Source: Cryptomeria japonica (Eukaryota > Streptophyta > Pinopsida > Cupressales > Cupressaceae). From it: a stretch of 64,000 nt of DNA. Position 1 is the first letter of the stretch; every line of letters begins with the position of its first letter. Both the position numbers and the translations under genes were made by a program. The notes beneath the pieces are model-generated. The model made no database searches, had not been told where the DNA came from, and saw only the letters and a list, made by a program, of their open reading frames with translations. The DNA is taken from positions 826,798,896-826,862,895 of the forward strand of contig NC_081414.1 in the NCBI RefSeq assembly GCF_030272615.1. Direction: 5' to 3'. Of this stretch, positions 46,001-58,320 are shown one piece after another.

Positions 46001-47191
46001 TGATATTTACTAGACATTTTCCTACCATTATTTATAGACTTTTCTAGCAAAAGTTCCTTCTAAGTCTAAGAAATACCTTCACTAGCTATATCCTAAATAA
46101 TACTATTGTTGTTTGGAAATGTATGAAATGGACCCAACATTCTCATCAACAAGCCATTTAAAAAAAAAAAAGACTTTGGTAAAACATATGAACTCATTTA
46201 ATGACTATTTATTTGGTCATGCTTCTATCCCACGATAATTTTATCTAGTTCTTCTTCAAATTATCTTTTTAAATGTGTCAACTTGTTTAGCCATTAATCA
46301 ATATCTATCCTCATTTTGGATTCTTTATTCCTTTCATTAAGGCTACCCTCTTGCTCTAGATTTTTATATTCTTACAACTAAGCACATTAGATTTTTACTA
46401 GCCAACATGGTTCCTCAGTAAAGGGTTAAAGATATTTCCCTTCCACACTTCAATCTATAGCTTATTAATTTTTTATTTTATAGATGGCTCCTTCCTCACT
46501 TTATTTCAGAAGGCTCAGATAGTGTGGGGTGTGCATTGTAGTATATGAGCACTTTTTTTCCTTATTTCATACTATAGTATATAGTGGTAAAAGGCTCAAT
46601 ATTTTTATTGACCATTTTTGCCAAACCTTCTTGGATAGATACTTTTAGTTGGAAATAGATTGAAAATGAGGAAATTTAATATTCTTATTCATGACATTTT
46701 TGTAATCCACTTTTTAAGCTCTTTAGAAAGTCACCCTAACTTATATTTCTGGATTACACAACTTCTTTCTCTATATATGTTTATGAAATTGTATGTTTAT
46801 TCTAAAATTCTTGCAACTACTCATGTATATATTTTTACTGATCTCCCCAAAATCCTCCTATATTAAAAGCTAGAGAGATTTCTCAAGGACTTTCTTTTGG
46901 ATTCCAATTAAAGATGTAAATGGTTCATTATTTCCTTCGGAAGTCTATTGCTCACACATGATTATATCAGGTTAGAGCTTTTGATATGCATAGAAAAGGG
47001 ATAGCCTTGTCTACTAAATTGATAATTCACGCCATACAAGGCAACAAAGCCTAAAACCTTCTCCTCAAGCAATTTGTATTTATTCTAGTTACAATAATGA
47101 ATTGTTGTAAGGGAGTATTATATCATTTAAATTTATTATAATATTTAAGTATAAATGAAACTACAAGTAGTTAGTAGCAATATATATACCT

Positions 47192-47192
47192 T

Positions 47193-47240
<48 letters not shown>

Positions 47241-47241
47241 C
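47192..47241. repeat. (CT)n(AC)n microsatellite
   Basis: About 12 CT units followed by about 13 AC units, uninterrupted. Confidence 0.95.
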
Positions 47242-47382
47242 TATCCTCTTTACATCTCTTTATTTACACTCACCCCCTCCCTCTCTACCTAGATCTTCCC
47301 CTCTATCTCTTTGACCTTACTACTCTCTCTAGATCCCTCCCACCCTACTTCTCTTTCTCTACCTCTCCTTCCCTCCCCTCAC

Positions 47383-48979
47383 TGATGGGATGGGGTTTGG
47401 GATAGATTAGCCTAGTCTATGCTCTTGGATCCTTTCCTTGGATCACCTGGTGTTCTCTTCACACCCTAGGGTCTCTAGGACTTCCCTAGCTTGAGGAATC
47501 CCCTGACCTTACCCAATCCACCCACCAATGAGTTGCAATGTTGCTCCTAAGGTCTCACCTACTCATGAGACTCAAAACCCCTTACTATGGCTAATAAGGG
47601 CTAGGCTTGTTCCACACCTTCCAAGGTCTTAACAAGGTTAGGTCAAGTCTATTCATGGTTCTTCCACCCATTCCAGTGCCCCCAAGAGGTTACAAGCTTC
47701 CTACCTCTTACCGTTTTCACAATTTTGTCTTTTTGCTTACAAAATAGGGCTACAAGGATTAGGACCAATTAGGCCTCCTACCCGATCCTTTAGGGCTCCC
47801 TCTCACAAATGATGCACTTGCTTGTGAAACTTCCCAAAAGACCTCCTATTCATTTGGCAAGGAATTAAGGATTTTCTAGGTTTTAGGCCTCCAAGTGTCC
47901 GTACACTGCCCTAGGTGGATTTTAAGGTTTTCAAGGGTTTTTGTGAGGGTTTTTAGGGTTTGCTAGGGTCTCAATGAATGTTTTGTATTTTTGCCACCTT
48001 GTTTAGATTGGTGGAGGCTCCTCCTTCACACCAATGGTGCTTCACTCACCCCTCTGCAACTACCCCAAAGGGTGCACTCTTCTCTCACCAACCTTGCTCT
48101 TCAAGACCTCTACAACTTGACCTCTCCTAGTCGGGCACTATCCAGTCTCACCTAGGAGTGGGTCTTTACATGGCCTCCCTGCACTTTCATGGGCCCTACT
48201 TGTATTGTAATATGGTACAAGGTCTTCACTTCCATTCCCTATGGTTTCATGGTGATTCCATAATGGGGAATGGAGTTATGACTTCATTTGCACAAACCAG
48301 TCCAAAATTGGACAGAGAAAAGATAGTTTACAAAGTATTTACAAACACACACACCCTACAAATAAAAACCTAATCTAGTTGCTCACAATCAAAGTATTTA
48401 CACCATATAAGTCACTCCACATATTTTTGCACGCAATTCAATCCATTAACTTGCTCGGTAGCTTCATTCAAACTGACTGGTAACCAATTTTCAGTCTCAG
48501 TAAGGTCACTTTGCTTGGGTCATACAATGTTTGACATCCAACCCACTAACTTAGGATTTGGAAACACTTATACTACCCTCTCCTTAGTTTGTGTGTCCAT
48601 ATTAGGGTTGTCCATGCCAAACTAAGAATTTTGACCTCATGGTGGAAAAGTTGCTTGACAACTTTTAAAAGTTGTCATGCAACTTTTGCAACTTTTGAGC
48701 AACTTTCCCAATGTTGCTTTTCTTGACTCCTAGACCCACATTGGGCCAACCTAAGGACACCACCATGCTATAAAGGACCCCTAAACACCTCCAAGGCACA
48801 CATACCCTCAATTTTCAAGAAATCCTCAATCTTGACTTATAACCCTTAAGACCTCAACTAGGACCCTAACTAGGACCTATGAGCACATGGCTCATTATTT
48901 TATATACAAAGACTTCAAAGGAAGTATAACACCAAGAAAAAAAGAAGGAGGGAGAGCTTGGAATGGTGCTCCTGCACCA
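47383..48979 (-). repeat. Element B 3' LTR
   Basis: 1597 bp, collinear with both LTRs of A, with TGATGGGATGG at its left edge and the palindrome ACAACTTTTAAAAGTTGT at 48658-48675. Outside the left edge is CTCAC, its presumed target-site copy. Confidence 0.88.
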
Positions 48980-48999
48980 TACTCCCTCTCTGCATACAA

Positions 49000-50646
49000 C
49001 TAATAAATAGAAGAAGAGATGAGAGCCGGGTCTATGCCAAGTGTCTTGAACTTGCTCTCCTCCGCCCAAGTAGCTTCAGATACTGGTTGATCTACCCATT
49101 TCACTAAGTGCTCAATGTAGACCTGGTGTCCAGTAGACTTCTTCACCCTTGACTCCAAGATCTCCTTTGCCATAAGCTTCTTCACTTGTGGTAAGACATT
49201 AACATCTAGGTCCTACAACACCTTGGTTTGGTTCTCCTTTTGCCCTGCTATTTCACCCTTGTACATGATTAGGTCAGCTACATTAAAGACTGGTGAAATG
49301 GCTAAGTCTAAAGGTAAATCAACCTTATAGGCATTCTCACCATATTTTGCCATAATTTTACAAGGTCCTACCCACTTAATCTGCAGTTTGGTAGCCTTAC
49401 CACTTTGCATCCTAGCTTTGCTCAAATGGACCATCACATAGTCACCCACCTTGAACTGAACTTCTCTCCTTTTCTCATCCATTTTGGCTTTCAACTTTTG
49501 AGTAGATTCAAGGATGGCCTTCTTAACTTGCTCTTGGACTTCCTTGATGGTTTGAGTGAAGTCCTTTTCTTGCCCACTCTTCATTTCCAAAATACCAAGG
49601 TCTCTCAACTCACATACTCCCCTTGGATGTTTGCCATACACAATCTCAAAAGGGCTTCTACCATTGGTCCTATTCACACTATCATTATATGCATACTCTG
49701 CTTGAGGAATGATTAGGTCCCATGTCTAACCATACTCCTTAGTTAAACACCTCAACAAATTGCCTAACACCCTATTGATGACTTCAGTTTGACCATCTAT
49801 TTGGGGATGGTAAGCTGAGCTAAATGACAAGTTAGTTCCTAGTCTCCTCCATAATGTTTGCCAAAAATGGCCCATGAACTTGATATCCCTGTCTGAAACA
49901 ATGCTTAAAGGGAGTCCATGAATCCTAACAATCTCCTTAAAGAAGAGATGTGCAACATAGCTAGCATCATCTGTAGTCTTACATGGAATGAAATGGCCCA
50001 TCTTGGAAAATCTATCTACTACAACATAGATGTTGTCCATACCTGTTTTAGTCTTGGCAAGTCCTACTACAAAGTCCATGCTTATACATTCCCAAGGCCT
50101 ATTTGTGATCGGTAATGGTTGATAGAGACCAGCATTGCTTGATCCTCCCTTTGCTCTTTGGCATACACTGCATTGCTCTACATACCTTTTCACATCTCTT
50201 GGCAACTTTGGCCAATAGTAGTACCTCTGTACTAAGTCTAAGGTTTTGTTAATCCCAACGTGTCCACTCAAGCTGCCATTGTGTTTCTCTTGGATGAGTT
50301 TCTCCCTCAGGGATCCTCTTGGTACACACAACTGATTACCGTTGAACAAGAGACCATTTTGGAGAGTGTAATCTGCATACTCACCATGGAAATGGTTCTC
50401 AAACTCCTTGCAAACCTTGTAAGCTGATGACAAGTCTTCATCTCCTCCATAGAGGTCCTTGAAACCTTCTATTCCTATGCTCTGCAACTGTAACTCTTGA
50501 AGTGTCAACAACTTCCTGCTTAAGGCATCTGCCACCTTGTTAAGTTGCCCCTTCTTATGCTTGATGGGGAAGGTGAAGGATTGAAGGTATTCCATCCATT
50601 TCAAATGTCTATTGCTAAGCTTCGCTTGAGTGTTAATGTAACTCAA
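49000..50646 (-). pseudogene. Element B integrase with chromodomain (broken)
   Basis: 50646-49726 covers the end of RNase H (RKLLTLQELQ), the H-H-C-C domain and the DDE core (SMDFVVGL, VSDRDIKF, QTEVINRVLG). It stops at a codon where A has Gln-Thr-Trp. 49677-49213 continues with the GPY/F-like region, and 49185-49000 is the chromodomain (RVKKSTGHQVYIEHLVKWVDQPVSEATWAEE). The integrase core is less damaged here than in A. Confidence 0.85.
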
Positions 50647-50712
50647 TGCCTAGTTGTCTGTGCACACCACAAATTCCTTTGGGAGTAGGTAATGCCTCCA
50701 TTTCTTTAGAGA

Positions 50713-51160
50713 CTACACTAATGCATACAACTCTAGGTCATAGGTTAAGTACTTCTTCTTTGCTTCATTGAGCTTCTCACTAAAAAATGCCACAGGTCTT
50801 CCCTCTTGACTCAATACACCCCCTACTACAATTCCACTTGCATCACACTCCAAAGTGAATAGCTTGTCAAAAGTAGGTAGGAGTAGGATAGGTTTTGTGG
50901 CTACTTCTTGCTTCAACATTTGAAATGCTTTGTCAGCTTGCTCAGTCCATCTAAACTTAGTTTTAAAGCCTCCTTTTATGGTGTTAAGGATTGGTGCACA
51001 TATGCCACTGAAGTTCCTCACAAATTTCCTATAGAATTGGGCTAAACCATGGAAACTCCTTACCTCAGTCCTTGTTCTAGGTGCAGGCCAATTCAAGATT
51101 GCCTCCACTTTGCTTGGATCCATTTCCAAGGTTCCCTTAGACACCACAAATCCTAATTAG
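50713..51160 (-). pseudogene. Element B RT end and RNase H (truncated)
   Basis: The open reading runs from [20 protein letters not shown] through [17 protein letters not shown] to TLECDASGIVVGGVLSQEGRPVAFFSEKLNEAKKKYLTYDLELYALV. The upstream RT catalytic core is missing because element C cuts in at 51160. Confidence 0.85.
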
Positions 51161-52216
51161 TGTAGGTCCCGGGGACAACTGAGAGGGGGGGGGGTGAATC
51201 AGTTGTCTAATAAATTCAAACCAAAATCTTATTAACCAACTTATTGCTTAATACCGATAAGACAGTTAATTGTGCCGATAAATAGTGTTAATAGGAAATG
51301 CTATACCAGTAAGAATTAATGCATGAAACATAAGAACAAAGTCAACGACAACACATGACACAAATATTTGTACATGGAAACCCTGTAAGGGGAAAAACTA
51401 TGGTGGGAAACCTTACCCACAATCAGATGATACTACTACAGATAGTAAGTGTACAAAGTTGGGTTTGCACATGCAGAAAGGCCAACAGCCTAGAGCTCAC
51501 TGCTCAAACATGAATGGGAGTCACACTGACTACAATTGGATGGTTAAATCCAATGAGAATGTACTGCACAAAATAGCATCTTTATATGCTGGATTTAGTA
51601 CCAGTGTAATGCTGATATGCTTCTACAAAAACCTAACTTCACCTTCAAATGATGTCTTCGTGTATATCTTTGCTTGATCTTATGTATATCCTTCCTTAAA
51701 TCTTTTTCACATTCCACATTTGATCTTACAAATAAGATCTTACATTTATACCATACCCTAAGACCAATTTTAGTAGGTCGACTCTACAAGATATTACAAT
51801 AAAACATTTTACAAATAATACTATATCCGATGCAATAACCGATTGAACATGTCAGCTTAATGCTTTTATAACAATAATAAATCATCTCCATAGCATGCCA
51901 TGCTGATCTGGAAAAGATAAACCTGTCGGTGTAACCCTAGATAACCTGGACCTATTTGCCGATAAAAGCAAATATGCAAATAAGAATATACCAATGATAT
52001 TACTTCAAGGAAAAGTGTCCACATGATGTCTTCGACATTACCAAGTGTCTTCCATGTCATTGTAGGTACCGGTGAACATTATATCCTGTGGGTTAACCAT
52101 ATATCGGTGATTGTTTGAATAGTTTACTGATTGCCGGTGAATGTTGCTAGATCTCCAAAGTAGGTGTATTTAGCACGTGTTGACATCAATGACAAAACCA
52201 TACCAAAATACCAACA
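51161..52216 (-). repeat. Element C 3' LTR
   Basis: Plus-strand start TGTAGGTCCC and end TACCAACA, so TG...CA on the minus strand, 1056 bp. It carries a run of ten G near 51185-51194, as in the LTR of F, and shares blocks with F's LTR around 51385-51500. Confidence 0.8.
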
Positions 52217-52618
52217 ATCTCCCCCTTTAGCATTGATGGCAACACAAGATGGAAAAACCATCAAAGTGCCAAAATAGAAATGCCAAGTACAAAAACCAAT
52301 TCTCCCCTTAGGAGTAATATGTGTTTATACAAAGATTTATTTACAATACCAATCTCTCCTCAAAAAAAGATAATGCATTTTTCCATATATTTTTCCTTAA
52401 TGTTTTTCCATATATCTCTCCCCCTTTGACATCAAATGCCAAAGTCACAAAAAGGTCAAGTTCATACAAAATACCAACCAATTCAATATACCAACTACTC
52501 CCCCTGAGAAGTAGCTTCCTCATCAAATACCAGAATAAAAGATTTATCCATTTAATTCTACTGGTTGATGACAATCATCAACTGTCTAAGTCTCTACCGG
52601 TGGAGGTAAGACTCCAAG

Positions 52619-54178
52619 CTAATCTCTGAGATACTCAAAAGTTTCCTTAGGCAAAGGTTTTGTAAAAATATCTGCAAGCTGTTCTTTAGTATTCACATAA
52701 ACCAGTTTTATTTCCTTTTCTTCAACTTTTTCCCTTAGAAAATTTAGTTTGATAGAAACATGTTTTGTTTTAGAATGTAATACTGGATTCTTAGATATAT
52801 CAATTGCTGCAGTGTTATCACAATATATAGTAATAGGTTCCTTGCATTTTACCTTTATGTCTTTCAACATTTGCTTAAGCCAAAGTACCTGTGTACAATT
52901 TGTTGCTACTGCAACATATTCTGATTCTGCTGTTGAAAAAGATGTACAACTTTATTTCTTACTTAACCAAGAAACTAATCTCTTTCCAAGAAAGAATGCT
53001 CCTCCAGTGGTGCTCTTTCTATCAGCCACATCTCTTGCCCAATTTGCATCTATGTATGCATATAGATCAAAATTTTCATCTTTAGGATACCATAATCCAA
53101 GATTTGTTGTGCCTTGTAAGTACTGGAAAATCCTTTTTATTGCTGATTCATGATTTTCCTTGGGATTACTCTGAAATCTAGAAACTATGCATACCGCATT
53201 CATAATATCAGGTTTGGTTTGTGTCAAATACAATAAACCTCCTATCATAGATTTGTATCTAGTTGGATTAATAGGTGTAGATGCATCCCTTTGAGATAAT
53301 TTGTATCTAGTTGGATTGATAGGTGTAGATGTATCCGGTTTAGAGTTCTCCATCCCAAATTTCTTGAGTAGTTCTTTCAAGTACTTAGATTGACTCAAAA
53401 ATATGCCTTTATCAGTCTGTAAAATCTGCAATCCTAAAAAGAATTTTATTTCTCCAATCATAGACATTTCAAATTCATGCTGCATTTTAAGAGAAAATTC
53501 TTTGCATAATCCATCTTCTCCTCCAAAGATTATATCATCAACAAATACTTCCATAATCAAAATGTCATCATTAGTTACTTTGTAATATAAATTGCTATCT
53601 GCATTTCCTTTAGTAAAATCAATTTTTAAAAGATACTTATCCAATCTTGCATACCAGGCTCTTGGAGCTTGTTTTAGTCCATACAGAGCTTTTCTTAATC
53701 TGCAAACCATATCATTGTTATCTGTCAAAGAAAATCCATCAAGTTGTTCAATATAGACTTCCTCTTCAAGATCTCCATTCAAAAATGCACATTTAATATC
53801 CATTTGATAAACTTTGTAATCCTTGTGAGCTGCAAAGGCCAAGAATAATCTAACTACCTCAATTCTGGCTACCGGTGCAAAGGTTTCATTGTAATCAAGT
53901 CCTTCTTTCTGAGAATATCCCTTACACACTAGTCTTGCTTTATTCCTGACAACCTTACCATCTTCATTGAGTTTGTTTCTAAATACCCATTTCGTTCCAA
54001 TTACATTTTTATTTTCAGGCCGAGGAACTAATGTCCAAGTATTATTTTTCTCAATTTGTCCTAATTCTTCTTCCATAGCTTTAATCCAAAATTTATCTTC
54101 ACATGCCTCATTGATAGATAATGGTTCAATTTGAGAAATAAGACATACTTCTTCATTTTCCCATCTTCCTCTTGTCAT
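52619..54178 (-). pseudogene. Element C reverse transcriptase and RNase H
   Basis: A 408-codon open stretch (54178-52952) holds the full copia [76 protein letters not shown] and the catalytic [10 protein letters not shown]. It ends in the RNase H start ([17 protein letters not shown]...SWLSKK). A TAA at 52952 stands where related elements have Gln (KKQ); the frame then continues to the RNase H end at 52870-52619 (CDNTAAIDISKNPVLHSKTKHVSIKLNFLREKV). A 48-bp in-frame duplication ([10 protein letters not shown], period 16 codons) lies near 53253-53340. Confidence 0.88.
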
Positions 54179-55216
54179 GACTCCTTTAAATTTGCTTCCA
54201 ATTATCTGATCTTCAGAATGATTCAGTCTTACATATCGGGGTGTCTTAGTCTATTGTTTTTCTTCAATTACTATGGTATCCTCTGATGATACCGGAGTAA
54301 CTAGATCATCATTCTGTATCGGTGGATTTACTATTGGTTCATTTGTCATAATTTTTGTTACCGGTTCAGAGTCTATATACCTTGAAGTTCCTCTGAATTG
54401 TTCATCAATCTTTACATTTGTACTCTCAACAATTTTCTGTAATCTTTTATTAAAGCATCTATAAGCTTTACTCTTAGATGAATAACCAGGAAATATTCCT
54501 TCATCACTTCTAGGATCAAACTTGCCAATATACTCATCTCTTCTAATATAACATTTACTTCCAAAAATTCTGAAATACTTAAGAGTAGGAGTATTACCAA
54601 ACCATAGTTCATGAGGGGTCTTACTGGCATCACCTTTGATGTGAACTTTGTTGAATGTATAGACAGTAGTGCTTACTGCCTCTCTCTAGTACACATGTAG
54701 TAGATTTGCTTCTGATAACATACTTCTTGCTGCATCCAAAATAGTTCTATTTTTCCTTTCAACAACTCCATTCTGTTGTGGTGTCTGAGGTGCTGATAAC
54801 TATCTTTTGATTCCATTTACTTCACAAAATGTATTAAAATCTCTAGATGTGAATTCTCCTCCTTGATCTGATCTTAAACATTTAATTTTCTTACCGGTTT
54901 CATTTTCAACCATTGCTTTGAATAGTTTGAACTTCCCAAGTGCTTCTAATTTTTCCCTGAGAAAAGTAACCCAACACATTCTAGAATAATCATCAATAAT
55001 TAGCATGAAATATCTATCACCTTGTAAGCTTTTAGTTCTAGCTGGACCACATAAATCAGTGTGAATTAAATCAAGAGCATTATTGGATTTTTCTAGAATA
55101 CTTTTGAAACTAGTTCTAACTTGTTTTCCAAATTGACATTCCTTGCAAATTGTATTTTGAGGTTTCATAATTTTAGGTAGATCTCTAACTGCCTTAGAAG
55201 TACTGATTTTTACCAT
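54179..55216 (-). pseudogene. Element C integrase (broken)
   Basis: The zinc-binding end (C-K-E-C-Q-F-G-K-Q) and core LIHTDLCGPARTKSLQGDRYFMLIIDDYSR...LRSDQGGEFTSRDF are open from 55216 to 54800. A TAG stands where Gln is expected just before the P-Q-T-P-Q-Q-N-G motif. Another TAG near 54690 replaces the Trp of the Y-W-R-E-A motif, and a third lies near 54252. The last catalytic Glu (V-V-E-R-K-N) lies between the stops. Confidence 0.85.
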
Positions 55217-55762
55217 TCAATCAAAATTTACATGACATAGTCTTTTATGCCATAGCCAACTTTCATCTATATGTGCAATTAAGCATGCCTTTTCACTGTT
55301 ATTCAAATGAAAGATATTACCTCTAGTCTGATTACCGGTTGCAATTTCCAAACCAGTTCTATTCATAATTTTGCATTTTCCATTTTTAAATTGTAACTGA
55401 AAACCTTTCTCAACTAATTGACCAACACTTAAAAGATTATGCTTTAATCCTTCAACATAGTAAACATTGTCAGTGTTATGTTTACCATCAAGAGATATTG
55501 AACCCTTACCTTTGATTGAACAGGCTTTGTCATCTCCGAATCTCACTAAACCTCCATTGTATTCTTGAAAGTTCAAGAATTTGCCTTTGTCTCCAGTCAT
55601 GTGATGTGAGCATCCTAAGTCAATAATCCATTCATCCTTTGATTCAACTTTAGCTACTAGGGCTTGTTCTATCAGTGGAGTAATAGGTACCGGTTGATCT
55701 TCTATTATAGCAACAAAGACCCATCCGTTGTCTGCTGGATCCTCATCAGAATCATCAGTCAC
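55217..55762 (-). pseudogene. Element C protease and pre-integrase domain
   Basis: 181 codons. The protease site reads WIIDLGCSHHMTG, where copia elements have D-S-G; TTA for TCA is one C-to-T change. The GAG-pre-integrase region follows (NVYYVEGLKHNLLSVGQLVEKGF...ESWLWHKRLCHVNFD). A stop separates it from the integrase. Confidence 0.85.
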
Positions 55763-55816
55763 ACCTTCATCAACAATGTAACAAGATTTATCTTTGTTTT
55801 TCTTAAATCTGTATCT

Positions 55817-56205
55817 CTAATATTCAGGATTAGGTTTGTATGTCCTTCTAGCTTCTTCTCTTAGTCTAGCATGTCTATCAGGGCATCTTGAAGCCATATG
55901 ACCAATCTTATTACAGTTGAAACATTTAAAGGGTGCTTTACCTTCATACTTACTTCCAAATGGACCTTTTGGCATTTTTCTTGCAAATAGTGCTTCAAGT
56001 TCTTCAAGCTCTTCATTCTCCTTCCTGGTTTCTTCAAGTTCTCTTACATAAAAGGCTCTCCAGTCTGATTTGTCAAAAGATGGAGCAGATGATGTTGATG
56101 CTTTGAAGGCCAAATCAGTTTTTATAGTAGCAACATGACCAAATTCCTCAATTTCAAAAGCTGAAAGTTTTCCAATCAATGTATCCCTAGTAATATATTG
56201 TTCTG
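55817..56205 (-). pseudogene. Element C gag, C-terminal part
   Basis: It opens within the capsid region (TRDTLIGKLSAFEIEEFGH). It then passes through a Glu-rich helix to the knuckle CFNCNKIGHMASRC near 55925-55885, and stops at a TAG after KPNPEY where the frame should lead into the protease. The N-terminal half is missing because the element is truncated at about 56205. Confidence 0.85.
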
Positions 56206-58320
56206 GTTAAATGTGTGATTGGAATTGTATGGAGAGTAGATACTTTTGATGCAAAAAGTTGTCACACAATCAAACCCCCCCCAAAAATAACAGAATTATA
56301 GATTTTGGAAACCTCATATCACTAAGGTAAAATACTTCATAGTACATTTAATGTTATTTTCTATTGTATAATGCTACATAAGTTGAATATTGTTATTATG
56401 GTGTTAAATTATTACCCTAAGGTTCTAGAAAATGTAAATTATTTCATATTATATTACAACACTGGTTAAAGTAATTCAAAGAAAAATGTTTTCAATATCT
56501 GACCTAGAATTGAGAAGACAAAAAGAATCAAAGTTTAACAAAAGTAATATTGAGAAAAATGTAGTAAAAATTAGAAAAAAAAGAAGCTTTGAAACTACTA
56601 AATGTTAGTTTGGAAGAACTTAAAAAGTGATAATTAGATTATGTAGGTAGTGTTGTTTCTTAAAAGTGAGGCACAGGCTTATCCTACACTATGTCTAGGG
56701 TAGATTACCACTACAACTATAAAGAAGGAAAAAGAAAATTAATATTTAAAACACAGAGTGTGCAATGTTTATTGTTGATAAAAAAAATAATGAATTCAAC
56801 ATAATATTTTGACAATTTGTTAGAAATTTTTTTGGAAGATTAGTGTTAGATGGAAGCCTTCAAGCATGATCAAAGAAAAAAATGTTAGGAGATTTGTCTA
56901 GGTCACAATGGTCAAGGGTAGGATGTAATAATAGGCATTTATATCAAAGGAAATGTATTCCTTCTATAAATAGGCCACACAACGTATACAAAATTATAAA
57001 AGTGCATAGTACAAGCAAGACTTTATATGTAAGTTGATAGAAAAAGAATAATAACAAACCTCAAATAGAAAATACGAGAAAACTAAATTGGCAATATAAG
57101 GCATTGATTTTCAAAAACTTGAAGTAACTATGGACAAAGCATTTAATACAACTTCAAATAATGGGATCCAATTGTAGAAAGCGAAAATGTTTGTTAAAGT
57201 ATCTAGTCCCTAAAGGAGGTTATAAAACTTTGCAAAATGGAAAAATATTTTATAAAATTAACTTATCAAAAATTATATGAAAACTAGTCCTTAAGTTGAA
57301 ATTTCATGTGAAAAGATAAAGAAGTGTTGAAAATGTGTATACATTATTTGAAATGAGAGGTGCAAAAAAATATTCTACAAATGTAACAAAAGCCTAATAG
57401 AATTCACTTTACAAACTTGAAAAGGTTTTTTATTATTAATACACAAAAAAATTGGTTATGATTTCAAGGGGATTATTGAGTCTTATTAGATGTAATACTT
57501 AGAGAAAGAAAGCTAATTGGAGGAAAATTAGATTTGAAGCCTCAATGTAAGAGAGAAGAAAAATTGTGTACGAATTTGAATGGGAATTTTTGAGTTATAC
57601 CTATTGAAATGTATGGAAAAAAGAAGCCAATTATGAAACATTTTGGTTGTATCTAGATATTGGTGATGATTGAGGCTTTGTGCTTTTGAATGTGTATTTT
57701 TATCATTGTAACATGTATCTTACTGGAACTGCATTATGTTGTAACAACCGAAAGTTATGTTTATAATTTATGTTAAGTTTTTTCTAGGGTTTAAGGACTG
57801 ATAAAGAATTCTCTTAACTGTTAATGATTTTTAGTTTGGCGGTGATCTACATCAAGTTCACATGTTGATAATGATGTGGCACAACCTGTGTGAAGTGTTT
57901 GAATTATGTTTTGGCACGATCAAGATGGAATTTATTGGGAATGTGCTAAGGATTTGATTTTGTATAACATTGACTTGCCATGACGACTTATGATCATTCA
58001 ATAGTTGATATTGATTTGTAAATTGATTGTAATAATATATATGATGATCTGTAATGATTTGTAAATATCTTTGATGTCTATGATGTAAGTCTTAGGGTTT
58101 TAGTTGTCGACTTAGTTGTAAAAGTTATTTATGTTCATGTAGTTGATTTTTGTTGTGTCGGTGATTTTGAAGAAATGTGTGAAGCCGAACAAAAGTGTAA
58201 GAAGATATGCCCAAGTGTTTCATATTATGATCTTAATTGCATCTAATCAAGCAAGCAGTTGAGTGTTATACACAGATCATTCACTGTTGTTTCCTAATAG
58301 TTGTAGCAAACAAAATCCCT
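56206..58320. other. AT-rich unassigned stretch
   Basis: No ORF of note, no repeat boundary and no RNA gene is seen. It begins at the broken end of element C. Confidence 0.5.

Larger units (their letters stand above)
42561..47382. other. Unassigned region between elements A and B
   Basis: No gene can be supported. It begins with the GTTCT duplication and a few bases continuing the Penelope-like arm. It contains dispersed repeat R1 (42640-42795) and a pyrimidine-rich tract (42800-43015). Short readings near 46480-46560 (DGSFLTLFQKAQIVWGV) could be a remnant RNase H of a LINE, too little to call. Confidence 0.4.
47383..51160 (-). mobile_element. Element B: partial chromovirus of the A family
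   Basis: It comprises the 3' LTR (47383-48979), polypurine tract (about 48980-48992), chromodomain, integrase and the RNase H end of pol, all collinear with element A. At 51160, within the RT/RNase H region, element C begins. The remaining 4 kb of B (RT, gag, 5' LTR) are not found on the other side of C, so they were lost in a later deletion. Confidence 0.85.
51161..56205 (-). mobile_element. Element C: Sirevirus-like copia, 5'-truncated
   Basis: One LTR (51161-52216), three polypurine tracts (52217-52230, 52416-52427, 52497-52507), then pol and gag on the minus strand in copia order: gag, protease, integrase, RT, RNase H. The gag lacks its N-terminus, and no 5' LTR or primer site is present before 56205, where the similarity ends abruptly. 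Multiple polypurine tracts and the LTR wording (GTGGGA..C..ACCCA, TAGAGCTCACTG) link it to element F. Confidence 0.85.

Noticed and set aside
45600-46990. Possible remnant LINE or copia coding region
   Set aside because: Only one short reading (near 46480-46560) is suggestive; no ordered set of motifs can be found on either strand.
49405-49716. Plus-strand ORFs opposite the integrases of A and B
   Set aside because: They are shadows of the minus-strand integrase; similar shadows appear in both copies only because the coding strand is conserved.
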